A stretch of DNA of 64,000 bases from contig CM026551.1 in the NCBI GenBank assembly GCA_015143295.1, positions 43,264,034 through 43,328,033 of the forward strand, in the 5' to 3' direction. This DNA comes from Tetracentron sinense. Taxonomy: Eukaryota; Streptophyta; Magnoliopsida; Trochodendrales; Trochodendraceae. The translations under genes were made by a program, and so were the position numbers. Below, piece by piece: positions 32,183 to 41,874 of this stretch. Under the pieces are notes generated by a model. That model was given only the letters and a program-made list of their open reading frames with translations. It did not search any database and had not been told where the DNA came from. Each line of letters begins with the position of its first letter. Positions within the stretch are counted from its first letter, which is position 1.

Positions 32183-35113
32183 CACACTTCATTGCTTTTT
32201 TTGAATCATTCTTGAAATTTTTCTCATTTCTGCAATTTTAACACAACTAAGGGAGCATGAAGTTCAAGGATTAAAAATACGGTTTCGGGGGATGTATCGT
32301 TCTCAGCCGAAACCTATATGTATCGGTCTCGGTATCGGTTTTGGACGATACATTTTTTTTTTCTTTTTTTAAGAGAAAATTAAAAAAAACCAAATTAAAT
32401 TTGAAAATCAAATGTGTTATAAGAACCGAATATAAAGTAATGAGAAGCAACTCAAAAACAAAGTAGCAAAAATTAAAACATAAATAACTAATAAATGATA
32501 CGTATCGCCCATTTCGTATCAATATAAATATCGTAAAGGGGACTACCGAAACCTATACGTATCGTCCGTTTCGTATAGGTTTTGACGATTTTTATTTCCA
32601 TGATGAAGTTTAATCCTCATGCCTCAAGGGTTACACCCCTGGAAGTCCTAACACCTTAGACATTTAAAACAATATATTTATTTATTTTGGGAAATAACTC
32701 TTTTATTGTGGTAAATAATAACTCTATACTAAAACATATATTTCCAATCTTTTTTGTTCTAACTATTCGATGCATACTTATCAAAGTTGGCCTAATTATG
32801 ATTTTACATATTTTATTTTCTAATTTTTTCTACTCGTCAGATCTAAATTTACTTTTTTTTAAATCTACTTCCCTTCTTTAACCTTAATCTTAGAGCCACA
32901 CGACCCTAATATTTTTTAGCCCTAGAATCTATCCAAGCAGCCGTATCAATACCCATTTTCTTTATAAGGACAAGATAGAAAACAACCATGTTCATGCCCG
33001 TTTCAATGCTATTTTAAACCCTCAACTACCATTAAACCTGCATCCAGTTAGACAGTGGAACAGAACTCATAAATCTTAGGCTTAACCGCTTAAGGTCCTA
33101 AACAAACCTTATTATTAACTATTAAGCGCACCACTCTAATCCTACACTCTTTGCCTAAACATATTAGTTTTCAACAAACATGTTTAGGCCCTTTTCAATG
33201 ATATTTTAAACCCTCAACTAACATTAAACATGCATCCAGTTAGACAATGGAACAGAACTCTTGTCTCTTAAGTCTTTGGCTTCACTGCTTAAGGTCTTAA
33301 TCAAACCTTAGAATTAAGCATACCTCTCTAATCCTACGCTCTGTGCCTAAACATATTAGTTTCCAACAAACTAACTTGGAGACAATGCACTTGTTCTAGT
33401 GCATTGACTATACATTTGTAAGACATAGTATCCTGAAAAACCTGTTAAGCCTACAACACCACCCTATGTGAACTACTGCATGTATTCAAACAAAGGCATG
33501 AAATACACCTTACCACAGATGGGTGAGGGAATTATTGAAATAACCTTTCCTACATTTGTAAGACATATTATCCTAAGAAGAATTCATCACCGGTAGTTCT
33601 AAACTAAGCAGTTCATACACAACATGTGCAAAACTAGTTATAACAACAGGTGATAGGGCTTCACTCGTGTTCTCTGATATGACTTTATTAGAACAAGGAT
33701 ATAAACATTAAAAATCTTCCACGGCATGAGTCTCTAATTGTTTATAATTAATAAAGTTTAAACGATTGTAATTGTATAAGAATGTAACATACTCCTAATA
33801 ATCTTTCACGGCATTAGTCTCTAATTGTTTATAATTAATAAAGTTTAAACGATTATAATTGTATAAGAATGTAACATACTCCTAAGCACTCACTGGAATC
33901 AAGAAATGCACATAGTAACGTACCCTATACAGAGTAAGAAGAATCAGATACAGTGTTTCATGTATATCATCCAATCTGAAAGTCAAAATAAAATCTGTTG
34001 GTGTATTTGATAGTGATAGTCATTATATAGGGTTTTATTGTAAGTAAGTGAATTTCCCTTTTATTTATTAGTAAAAACGAATCTGTCATCCTCTATTTCT
34101 TCTTCACTACATTATCTTTCTACCCCTAATTCAATCTTGATCTAGGAACAAAATCAAATAAATAGGTAGCCCGTCATCTATTCATGATATGCTAATGCGA
34201 CAAAACCTATGAAAAGATGTACAACAATTTTTTGCAGATAATATCGAGTAGATGTATGCTGCTTTCCCTAAAGATATTCCAGAACATTGACATGGATAAA
34301 TACAAAGAACACTCTTTATCTCTTTGAGGAGTCCTTATTGGCAAGGAAGTTTACCTGGAATTGGTTGACAGAGATTGTCTTCCCATACTCCTTCGAATTA
34401 TAAGCCGAGAAGTAGACAAGAGCAGCATAAGTGCTACTGGCACCCATATCATAGAATATAACATGTCGTGACTCATTCGAGAAATCCTTATCAATCCCAT
34501 ACTGGAGAGCTGCACCTGAGTGCTCATTGATAAGCGATAACACATTAATTCCAGCCAATTGTGCAGCTTGAAGCAAACCCTTCCGCTCCGCCTGACCAAA
34601 GTATGGTGGGACAGTGATAACCACATCCTTGACCGGCACCTTCGAATGGAACTCCGCCAAATTTAGGCCATAACTAAGAAGCATCGCTACCAACTCCTCA
34701 GTCGAATAAACAGTAACCCCATCATCAATCCTAATACCCGCAGTGCCTCTGGAATCTTCCACCAGATCCAATGGCAGATACAATGAATCACCAAAATCCT
34801 TCACGTATTTGAATGGCTTTCCGATCATATCCCTAAGTTGTGAATAGACCTTATCAGGATATCTAGCGATAATTCCAGCTGCTTCTTCGCCAATAAGGCG
34901 ATTTCCATCTTGAAAAGCAACTAACGCAGGGGATTTCCTCTTTGACATCTCATTAATAGCTATAGAAATTGGGCTCTGTCCGGATTTCAGATTCACAACA
35001 GCCACTTTCATCCATTCCGAACCAAGATCTATGCTCGAAACAGCAGATTGCGATGGACTTGAAACGAGCAAAAGAATTGAAACGACTAAACCGAATTTGA
35101 ACAAGATCTCCAT
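18767..35113 (-). CDS. HSP70-17: ER-lumenal HSP70 (HYOU1/GRP170-like, HSP70-17 type), intact
   Basis: This ATPase chaperone is expected in the ER lumen, where such proteins aid folding and act as nucleotide-exchange factor for BiP. Fourteen coding exons join in frame to 893 residues: 35113-34355, 29850-29618, 26021-25862, 24698-24453, 24340-24204, 24041-23702, 23569-23408, 22996-22922, 22838-22738, 22655-22586, 21261-21205, 21062-21001, 19162-19090, 18973-18767. All introns are GT..AG. Residues 1-24 are a signal peptide. The nucleotide-binding domain (about 27-410) has IDLGSEWMKVAVV, VIFYDMGASS and VELIGGATRVPK. A Ser/Asn/Asp-rich acidic stretch (about 575-605) precedes a helical C-terminus. 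The last residues are HDEL, the plant ER-retrieval signal. Length and exon texture agree with Arabidopsis HSP70-17. The start is the first ATG before the signal peptide. No frameshift was found. Confidence 0.96.
20309..20913. mobile_element. hAT-type element in intron 12, perfect 8-bp TSD
   Basis: Termini CAGTGTTTTAAAAAGCGTG and CGCGTTTTAAAACATTG form the inverted repeat. GCAAGCAT lies on both sides (20301-20308, 20914-20921). Subterminal GCTTACACCTCAAGGCGAG and related GAGGC/GCCTC words are shared with the copies at 31323 and 56549. Length is 605 bp with no transposase. Inside, a CT/CA/TA compound microsatellite lies at about 20730-20785. Confidence 0.9.
20730..20785. repeat. Compound microsatellite (CT)n(CA)n(TA)n
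   Basis: About 14 bases of CT repeat pass into CA repeats broken by AAA, then TA repeats. It lies inside the intronic hAT element. Confidence 0.9.
26509..27073. mobile_element. hAT-type element in intron 2, perfect TIRs and TSD
   Basis: Termini CAGTGTTACCTAGGCAC and GTGCCTAGGTAACACTG are perfect inverted repeats. TTGAAAAC is present on both sides (26501-26508, 27074-27081). The subterminal regions contain repeated CACGACACG/GGCACG words. Length is 565 bp with no transposase. A run of TA dinucleotides lies at about 26918-26956. Perfect termini suggest this is one of the younger insertions. Confidence 0.93.
26918..26956. repeat. (TA)n microsatellite
   Basis: About 19 uninterrupted AT dinucleotides lie within the intronic hAT element. 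Confidence 0.9.
28147..28520 (+). mobile_element. hAT-type MITE (family M) in intron 2, perfect TSD
   Basis: It begins CATGGAAATAAAAATC and ends GTATTTTTAATCTTCG, with CATATGAT on both sides (28139-28146, 28521-28528). CGATACGTATC-type words near both ends are shared with the copy at 32265-32602, which lies in the opposite orientation in intron 1. It is 374 bp long and non-coding. Confidence 0.88.
28800..29560. repeat. 384-bp tandem duplication in intron 2
   Basis: CTTACTGGCCCTGTTGGTGA occurs at 28813 and 29197. The following about 350 bases are nearly the same in both copies, including CATCATAGATAGGAATCGAG and ATCTTGCCAACTACTTTGCA. The second copy ends about 57 bp from the exon 2 donor. A 14-bp AAAAAGCC-containing piece after the first repeat start is missing from the second. 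Confidence 0.9.
29887..30645. mobile_element. hAT-type element in intron 1, 36 bp from exon 2, perfect TSD
   Basis: Ends CAAGGTTGTTAAATC and GATTTAACAACCATG are inverted repeats. TTGCCAAC stands on both sides (29879-29886, 30646-30653). Both subterminal regions are dense in GATTCGAATCG/AATCGTA words. The 759-bp element starts 36 bp upstream (in gene sense) of the exon 2 acceptor, so it sits about where the branch point should be. No transposase ORF. Confidence 0.9.
30975..31031. repeat. Short tandem duplication (~34 bp)
   Basis: TATCCCTGGTGATAATCTTT is repeated directly with TTTATAATA between, in intron 1. Confidence 0.85.
31527..31927 (+). pseudogene. Processed retrocopy of an unrecognised mRNA, poly(A) and 15-bp TSD
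   Basis: ACATGACATGGAAAT occurs at 31512-31526 and again at 31928-31942, straight after a 12-A tract (31917-31928). This is the classic mark of LINE-mediated mRNA retroposition. The plus-strand frame reads KIAKAYAMFHVKDKKMA, then a TAG, then EEAPATKEEAAEKD, then TPWGYTLKGTLNGGPYAYYE, GGYYGNDHGYHLQFLEWGPK and a stop, followed by about 115 bp of 3'UTR. It is a 5'-truncated C-terminal piece. I do not recognise the parent protein. It is non-functional because of truncation and the internal stop. Confidence 0.8.
32110..32185. repeat. Compound (GCAT)n/(CA)n/(TA)n microsatellite
   Basis: GCATGCATGCATGCGCACGC is followed by about 14 CA dinucleotides and a TATATA run. It lies in intron 1. Confidence 0.9.
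32265..32602 (-). mobile_element. hAT-type MITE (family M) in intron 1, inverted relative to the intron 2 copy
   Basis: It begins CAAGGATTAAAAATAC and ends GATTTTTATTTCCATG, with ATGAAGTT on both sides (32257-32264, 32603-32610). Its reverse complement matches the element at 28147-28520, including the GATACGTATCG words. It is 338 bp and non-coding. Confidence 0.88.
32990..33375. repeat. 192-bp tandem duplication in intron 1
   Basis: CTCAACTACCATTAAACCTG (33021) recurs as CTCAACTAACATTAAACATG (33213). The following GCATCCAGTTAGACA..., CTGCTTAAGGTC and CCTAAACATATTAGTTT blocks keep order in both copies. Divergence is visible, so the duplication is old. Confidence 0.85.
33715..33885. repeat. 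87-bp tandem duplication in intron 1
   Basis: ACGGCATGAGTCTCTAATTG at 33721 recurs at 33808 with one change in this stretch. The rest of the unit (TTTATAATTAATAAAGTTTA and following) is almost identical. Confidence 0.9.
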
Positions 35114-35470
35114 TCTGAATCACGTTTCAACAGAGAAAAAGAAACCCTCGATCTGAAAAGTTTGTCTAAATCCAGTGCTTCATCAAAACTAACGATCGGA
35201 AGTTCGAAGCTATATAAGAATAAATCTACTAAACATTCCGCAATCAAAACTGACCTGAAAGCTTTAAAAACAGCAATGGCGTCTCGAATTCTCTGTGAGA
35301 GAATCAAGCGTTTAGTTCCAGACCTCTCTCTCTCACGCTAAGGAAGAGATCTAAGATCAGTTTTTATAAGGTGTTCTAAGAGAGTCTATTTGGAAAAGTG
35401 ACGGAGTTTCGACCAATGAAACAATGAAAAGTGTTCAAAATAACACGTGGCAAATTATTAGACGTTTGGT
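35114..35470 (-). promoter_or_regulatory. Proximal promoter and 5'UTR of the HSP70 gene
   Basis: Read on the minus strand, a TATA-like CTTATAAAAA lies at 35361-35370 and a G-box CCACGTG at 35444-35450, followed towards the gene by a CT-rich leader. An ATTGG/CCAAT pair lies between them (about 35413). G-box and CCAAT elements are compatible with bZIP control of ER-stress genes, but no exact plant UPRE was recognised. A 5'UTR intron is possible (CAG|GTCAGT at about 35250, acceptor just before the ATG) and cannot be settled here. Confidence 0.6.
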
Positions 35471-35759
35471 GCGTTGTGTTCAATAAAATCGTAGAAAGAA
35501 GGTCTTTTGCGAGTAGACGAGGGAAATCAAATATCATCTTACTTATTTATGATTTTGCCCCTTGCTTAATTCAATAATTCCAGCCCAAATTCGCTCCCTA
35601 ACGAAGAAAGAAAAAGGGCTTAAGGAGATTTTAAAATTCTGATGTTCTTTGCAAGAATCTCCAATAGCTTCAGGTCAGTTTTTCCCCTCTGCTGACATCT
35701 TCGTTCACGGAGAAGGATGTTAGCACTTATCACCCTCGATTTTAGATGGACTCCACTGG

Positions 35760-36171
35760 AGGGATGGCAACAGGCCGGGTTTTGGGCCCCCAACTCTACC
35801 ACGCCCCTAATGGCACATTATTCTTACTCCATTCCGTCCCAAAACCAGGTCGGGCCGATTTATCAAAACCTTTCTTAAAACTCTTCCCCCGGCCTGCCCC
35901 TGTCCCATTAAGCACTATTCGGGTCGGGATGGGTTGGTTCAATATTTTATAAGTAATATATTGAGGTAAATTTAAGATTTATTTAAGGGTAAAATAGTAA
36001 CTTTAAACTATAAGTCGGTGAGGCGGGCAGCTTAAATGCATCCCGAACCGAACTCGACTCGGGTTTAACCCTCCATTTCCAAACTCATCCCTACCCCGTT
36101 TAAAACTCTACCAACCTAATAGGGGCGGGGCAAGGCGGTTTACCCAATTACCCGGCCCGTTTCCATCCCTA
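35760..36171. mobile_element. hAT-like MITE (family P), triplication copy 1
   Basis: Ends AGGGATGGCAACAGGCCGGGT and ACCCGGCCCGTTTCCATCCCT are inverted repeats. A TAGGGATGG-type terminus with GGCCGGG subterminal words is common in plant hAT MITEs. A matching 8-bp TSD is not evident (flanks CTCCACTG and GACCCACC). It was amplified with the promoter, not by separate insertions. Confidence 0.65.
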
Positions 36172-36309
36172 GACCCACCCTAGTTAAGGTTGGACAGGTC
36201 AAGGTTTTAGCAAGTTGGGTTGGCGGCCTGGTCCGGCCAGATTTAAGGTTGGATGGGTTCAAGGTTTTGGTTGGTTGAGTTAGGTTTAGCCTCAATTAGG
36301 TACTATCAC

Positions 36310-36594
36310 TGTAGAGACCCGAATTTAATTTTTCGGCATTTGTGTCATTTTAATGAATCACCTAAAAAAATATACATGATTTTAATGTATGTGTTCCTAT
36401 AGGAATTAATGTGGGATGCTTAGTTGTAGAAACCAATTATTTTGAGGTCATCTCTTATTCATCCAACTTTATGAGACATTTTGACCTCTAAGGACTTAGA
36501 ATTGGGACATATCTATTAAACAAAACATTGTTCCCCGTAGAATAACGATTACAACGCACTTTGAATCGTCCAATTCTGATAACCGAATAAAAAA
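36310..36594 (+). mobile_element. Truncated LTR start, triplication copy 1
   Basis: TGTAGAGACCCGAATTTAA and the next about 275 bp match the first part of the complete LTR at 39315. The match stops at AACCGAATAAAA, where 5'UTR sequence resumes. Confidence 0.85.
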
Positions 36595-37268
36595 TTTGTC
36601 TAAATCCAATGCTTGATCAAAACTAACGATTGGAAGTTAGAAGCTATATAAGAACAAATCTACTAAACATTCCGCAATCAAAACTGACCTGAAAGCTTTG
36701 AAAACAACAATGGCGTCTCGAATTCTCTGTAATCTCTGTGAGAGAATCAAGCGTTTAGTACCAGACCTAGACCTCTCTCTCTCTCTCGCACGCGCTAAGG
36801 AAGAGATCTAAGAACAGTTTTTATAAGGTGTTCTAAGAGAGTCTATTTGGAAAAGTGACGGAGTTTCGATCAATGAAACAATGAAAAGTGTTCAAAATAA
36901 CACGTGGCAAATTATTAGACGTTTGGTGCGTTGTGTTCAACAAAATCGTAGAAAGAAGGTCTTTTGCGGGTAGACGAGGGAAATCAAATGTCATCTTACT
37001 TATTTATGATTTTGCCCCTTGCTTAATTCAATAATTCCAGCCCAAATTCGCTCCTTAACGAAGGAAGAAAAGGGGCATAAGGAGATTTTAAAGTTCTGAT
37101 GTTCTTTGCAAGAATCTCCAATAGTTTTAGGTCAGTTTTTCTCCTCCGCTGACATCTTCGTTCACGCAAATAAGCTTGAGATCCCTTTCCCGAAAAACAA
37201 GTAGTAGAAAGGTTAGAGGAGAAGGATGTTAGCACTTAGCACCCTCGATTTTAGATGGACTCCACTGG

Positions 37269-37680
37269 AGGGATGGCAACAGGCCGAGTTTTGGGCCCCC
37301 AACTCTACCACGCCCCTAATGGCACATTACTCCTACCCCATTCCGTCCCAAACCCAGGTCGGGCTGATTGATCAAAACCTTTCTTAAAACTCTTCTCCCG
37401 GCTTGCCCCCGTCCCATTAAGCACTATTCGGGTCGGGATGGGTTGGTTCAATATTTTATAAGTAATATATTGAGGTAAATTTAAGATTTATTTAAGGGTA
37501 AAATAGTAACTTTAAACTATAAGCGGGTAGGGCGGGCAGCTTAAATGCATCCTGAACCGAATTCGACTCGGGTTTAACCCTCCATTTCCAAACTCATCCC
37601 TACCCCGTTTAAAACTCTCCCAACCTAATAGGGGCCGGGCAAGGCAGTTTACCCAATTACCCGGCTCGTTTCCATCCCTA
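37269..37680. mobile_element. hAT-like MITE (family P), triplication copy 2
   Basis: Same 412-bp element as at 35760, with small substitutions (GGCTCG for GGCCCG near the right end). Confidence 0.65.
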
Positions 37681-37815
37681 GACCCACCCTAGTTAAGGTT
37701 GGACAGGTCAAGGTTTTAGCAAGTTGGGTTGGCGGCCTGGTCCGGCCAGATTTAAGGTTGGATGGGTTCAAGGTTTTGGTTGGTTGAGTTAAGTTTAGCC
37801 TCAATTAGGTACTAT

Positions 37816-38103
37816 GACTGTAGAGACCCAAATTTAATTCTTTGACATTTTTGTCATTTTAATGAATCACCTAAAAAAATATACATGATTTTAATGTATG
37901 TGTTCCTATAGGAATTAATGTGGGATGCCTAGTTGTAGAAACCAATTATTTTGAGGTCATCTCTTATTCATCCAACTTTATGAGACATTTTGACCTCTAA
38001 GGACTTACAATTGAGACATATCTATTAAACAAAACATTGTTCCCCGTAGAATAACGATTCCAACGCACTTTGAATCGTCCAATTCCGATAACCGAATAAA
38101 AAG
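37816..38103 (+). mobile_element. Truncated LTR start, triplication copy 2
   Basis: As in copy 1, the LTR begins TGTAGAGACCC and breaks off at the same place (AACCGAATAAAAAG). Confidence 0.85.
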
Positions 38104-39597
38104 TTTGTCTAAATCTAGTGCTTGATCAAAACTAAAAATATGGAAGTTAGAAGTTATATAAGAACAAATCTACTAAACATTCCGCAATCAAAACTGACCT
38201 GAAAGCTTTGAAAACAACAATGGCGTCTCGAATTCTCTGTAATCTCTGTGAGAGAAACAAGTGTTTAGTACCAGACCTAGACCCCTCTCTCTCTCTCGCG
38301 CGCGGTAAGGAAGAGATCTAAAAACAGTTTTTATAAGGTGTTCTAAGAGAGTCTATTTGGAAAAGTGGTGGAGTTTCGACCAATGAAACAATGAAAAGTG
38401 TTCAAAATAACACGTGGCAAATTATTAGACGTTTGGTGCGTTGTGTTTAACAAAATCGTAGAAAGAATGTCTTTTGCGGTTAGACGAGGGAAATCAAATG
38501 TCATCTTACTTATTTATGATTTTGCCTCTTGCTTAATTCAATAATTCCAGCCCAAATTCGCTCCCTAACGAAGAAAGAGATTTTAAAATTCTGATGTTCT
38601 TTGCAAGAATCTCCAATAGCTTCAGGTCTGTTTTTCCCCTCCGCTGACATCTTCGTTCACGCAAATAAGCATGAGATCCCTCTCCCGAAAAACAAGTAGG
38701 AGAAAGGTTAGAGGAGAAGGATGTTAGCACTTAGCACCCTCGATTTTAGATGGACTCCACTGGAGGGATGGCAACAGGCCGGGTTTTGGGCCACCAACTC
38801 TACCACGCCCCTAATGGCACATTACTCCTACCCCATTCCGTCCCAAACCCAGGTCGGGCTGATTTATCAAAACCTTTCTTAAAACTCTTCCCCCGGCCTG
38901 CCCCCGTCCCATTAAGCACTATTCGGGTCGGGATGGGTTGGTTCAATATTTTATAAGTAATATATTGAGGCAAATTTAAGATTTATTTAAGGGTAAAATA
39001 GTAACTTTAAACTATAAGTGGGTGGGGCAGGCGGCTTAAATGCATCCCGAACCGAACCCGACTCGGGTTTAACCCTCCATTTCCAAACTCATCCCTACCC
39101 CGTTTAAAACTCTACCAACCTAATAGGGGCGGGGCAAGGTGGTTTACCCAATTACCCGGCCCGTTTCCATCCCTAGACCCACCCTAGTTAAGGTTGGACG
39201 GGTTAAGGTTTTAGCAAGTTGGGTTGGCGGCCTGGTCCGGCCAGATTTAAGGTTAGACGGGTTCAAGGTTTTTGGTTGGTTGAGTTAGGTTTAGCCTCAA
39301 TTAGGTACTATGACTGTAGAGACCCGAATTTAATTCTTCGGCATTTGTGTCATTTTAATGAATTTATAAAAAAATATACATGATTTTAATGTATGTGTTC
39401 CTATAGGAATTAATGTGGGATGCCTCGTTGTAGAAACCAATTGTTTTGAGGTCATCTCTTATTCATCCAACTTTATGGGACATTTTGACCTCTAAGGACT
39501 TAGAATTGGGACATATCTATCAAACAAAACATTGTTCCCCGTAGAATAACGATTCCAACGCACTTTGAATCGTCCAATTCCGATAACCAAATAAAAC
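38104..39597 (-). repeat. Promoter triplication, copy 3 (distal)
   Basis: About 1494 bp. The TATA-like box is at 38328-38337 and the G-box at 38411-38416. It holds the MITE (38764-39175) and the LTR start at 39315. Unlike copies 1 and 2 it continues seamlessly into a complete solo LTR, so it marks the original right-hand side of the duplicated segment. Confidence 0.92.
38764..39175. mobile_element. hAT-like MITE (family P), triplication copy 3
   Basis: Same 412-bp element as at 35760. A short ORF beginning MDSTGGMATGRVLG is conserved between copies 1 and 3 only because the DNA was duplicated. Confidence 0.65.
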
Positions 39598-41869
39598 GTT
39601 ATGGGCCTTTTACCGAAGCGGGTTCCGAATAAAAATAAAAATAAAAAGATTGGATCTGTCGGGTCCCGATCGATCGGACAGGACCAGTAGGGTCCGATTA
39701 ATCGGCCCTAGGTCCTGATCGATCGGGGATCACGCACAGAAATTGCAAAAAACGTATTTTTTTTCAACTTTTTGGCTTCCCAAGGGTTCTAAACCTTATA
39801 AAGACTTCCTTATTTCGGGTTTTAGGGTTTCCTAATCAGTCTAAACCTAATTTTGAGATAAAGGAGAGAGATCTAGGGTTTTGAGAGAAAACCTTATCAC
39901 TGAAAGGAGAAAAAGGGCTTTAGAGAAGGAAGAGATTCGATTAAAGGCTTCTCTTCGAAGATTCGAGTCACAAGGATTCATTCTCAAGCATAAGATCATA
40001 GATAAGCGATCAAGAGAGGTAAATAACTTTCCCTAGTTCTCAATTTTATAACTATTAATCTAAAGTATAAATCTAATAATAATATCTATGTAAAGGACAT
40101 GATTAATAGGAAGATCAAGGAATTTTGATCACCTCTCATGTAATGTTTTTCATGAATAACATAAATATGAATTCTTTTCTACCAATATAATGATTATTAA
40201 TATAAATAAGAAGAAATAGTTTTGATTTAAAGTAAGAAACAAGATCAAAACATGTTATTTTATGTATATTTCTTATGAAAGATGTTCATGATTTTTGATA
40301 TGTTTCTCTTATGATTTTTATTATGTATATCAACAAGGGGAAATGGAATTAACATTGTGGTGTATGTATAAATTGAGAATTGAGGAATGGATAATTTTAT
40401 GGAGTTGAATGGTATGTATGAAATAATTGAATGATGGATGTAGATTCATTGTGAGATTAGAGTTATATGTTAGTGTGTTTTGTGAATCTAATCAATGAGA
40501 ATTATGATTAATAAATTATGTAGTGTAATTATGATATTGATCTCGATTAAAAATGGAGTCTTGATATTTAAATTAGATTGTGAATTATGCATATTGAAAA
40601 TAAATTGTGATTAAAGCCTATTAAATTATTGAAAATATGAATGTTGTTGTGTGTTTATTTTTATGTTATTATACGTGATATATTGTTGGGTACAAGAACC
40701 TTTGATAAGAGTCTTGCATGCCTAAGTCTGGTTAACATAGTGGAATGAGACGCTAAGATGAGATTTCCTATGACCCTTAACGGATAGTCTTATGTATAAT
40801 TTAATTAAGGGTATATAACTATGCACTCACTCAAGATAATGAATATGTACAAGCATTATTAAAAAAATAAGATTATAAGTATTATACAAGTACACACGAA
40901 AGCGATGAATGCATGATTAAGTTTTGCATTGCCCGAGTACCAATAAACCTAAGATCAAGGCAAGACAAACCATATGTACCGAATAATGTGCAGACAAGTT
41001 ATATACATCAGATACTGTGTAAACAAGCCGTATGCACTGGATAATGTGCAGACAAGCCGTATACACCGGATAATGTGTAAACCATGTGCTACCTCGGTAA
41101 GTAAGATATATGTTAATCTCTACCAAATATATGGGGTAGAGTTGTTTTAAATTATTACACAGTGCATGTTGTTTGATTTATTCACGAAAAAGAAAGATAA
41201 GTTAGAAAAGTAAAACAAGAAAGACAAGTTAAGAAAAATAAAACAACAAAGATAAGTCAAGTAATAAGACAATTAAGGTAAAGTAAGATAAGTACAAGTG
41301 AGCACATGAAAGAATTGAAAAGAAAAGATGTTTCCACACTCTGATTTACGTATGTGAATTGTAATTGAACTGTTACTTATATGCATGTTATTGTTTACTA
41401 TGAATTGTAATATATGCGGAGTAACTTGTTACTCAGTTGATAACTTTGTTGTCGGCAGGTTCGGGATTTGATAGTTGTGCTTCGAAGCCTTGAGTTGAAG
41501 AATAGTACGCAAGGAAGATCTTACAGGTGATTATCCCGAAGAGGAACGAGATTTCGATTGATGGTCTTATTATTATTTTAGTTTATTAAAAATTGTTTAA
41601 ATTTCAGAGAGATTGTAATTGAGTTATTATAGATTTATGTTTTGATTTAATGAATGGTTGAGAATCATAATGGATAATTCAGATTATTGTGTTCAATTCA
41701 ATTACAGATTTTAATTGATATTCAGTTGAGGTATTAAATGTTATTCTATTGAAGTAATTTTCAAGTCCATAATTTAGTATGTCTTTATTGCTTCTAACAA
41801 GATGATATGATAAGTAAGTCATGTGTCAAAGATCTCACATTCTCCTAAGGGGGATTTAGGGGCGCGACA
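39315..41869 (+). mobile_element. Complete solo LTR (family L, 2555 bp), perfect TSD
   Basis: It begins TGTAGAGACCCG and ends GGGGCGCGACA, flanked by ATGAC at 39310-39314 and 41870-41874. The sense strand is plus: a CCTTATAAAGACTTCC TATA-like box (about 39797) follows GATCGATCGG motifs (39668-39726), then an AG-rich leader. Near the 3' end (41419-41480) come GAGTAACTTGTTACTC and GTCGGCAGGT, as in the other family L LTRs. No internal coding region. The element class is probably Ty3/gypsy, by general resemblance to Del/Tekay-type LTRs (inference). Confidence 0.88.
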
Positions 41870-41874
41870 ATGAC

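Larger units (their letters stand above)
31323..32672. mobile_element. hAT-type element in intron 1, host of two later insertions
   Basis: The start CGGTGTTTTAAAAGTTGTG and the following GGCTTATGCCTCGAGGCGAGG match the element at 20309. The far end near 32672 (TGCCTCAAGGG... to ACATTTAAAACA) matches its other terminus loosely. The TSD is not recoverable. Inside lie a processed retrocopy (31527-31927), a CA microsatellite and the family M MITE (32265-32602), which expand it from about 600 bp to 1.35 kb. Confidence 0.6.
35161..36594 (-). repeat. Promoter triplication, copy 1 (gene-proximal)
   Basis: The unit starts TTTGTCTAAATCC inside the 5'UTR and runs outward through the TATA-like box, G-box, a MITE (35760-36171) and the first about 285 bp of a solo LTR (from 36310). 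It is about 1434 bp. Relative to copies 2 and 3 it lacks about 60 bp near 35719, where CGTTCAC joins GGAGAAGG directly. Confidence 0.92.
36595..38103 (-). repeat. Promoter triplication, copy 2
   Basis: About 1509 bp, nearly colinear with copies 1 and 3. The TATA-like box is at 36818-36827 and the G-box at 36901-36906. The unit holds the MITE (37269-37680) and the truncated LTR start (from about 37816), and ends at the junction GAATAAAAAGTTTGTC (about 38104). Confidence 0.92.

Noticed and set aside
35086-35307. Upstream ORF overlapping the HSP70 start
   Set aside because: It begins with TTG, not ATG (GCTTGATTCTC on the minus strand), so it is not a convincing uORF. A 5'UTR intron may also remove it.
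35276-35340. Plus-strand ORF starting MASRILC in the promoter copies as a divergent gene
   Set aside because: It stops after about 18 to 34 codons, differs in length between copies because of CT-repeat changes, and is antisense to the HSP70 5'UTR.
35746-38956. Repeated 68-residue ORF (MDSTGGMATGRVLG...) at 35746 and 38750 as a conserved small gene
   Set aside because: It lies across the family P MITE within the triplicated promoter. It is conserved only because the DNA was duplicated, and the middle copy lacks the ORF.
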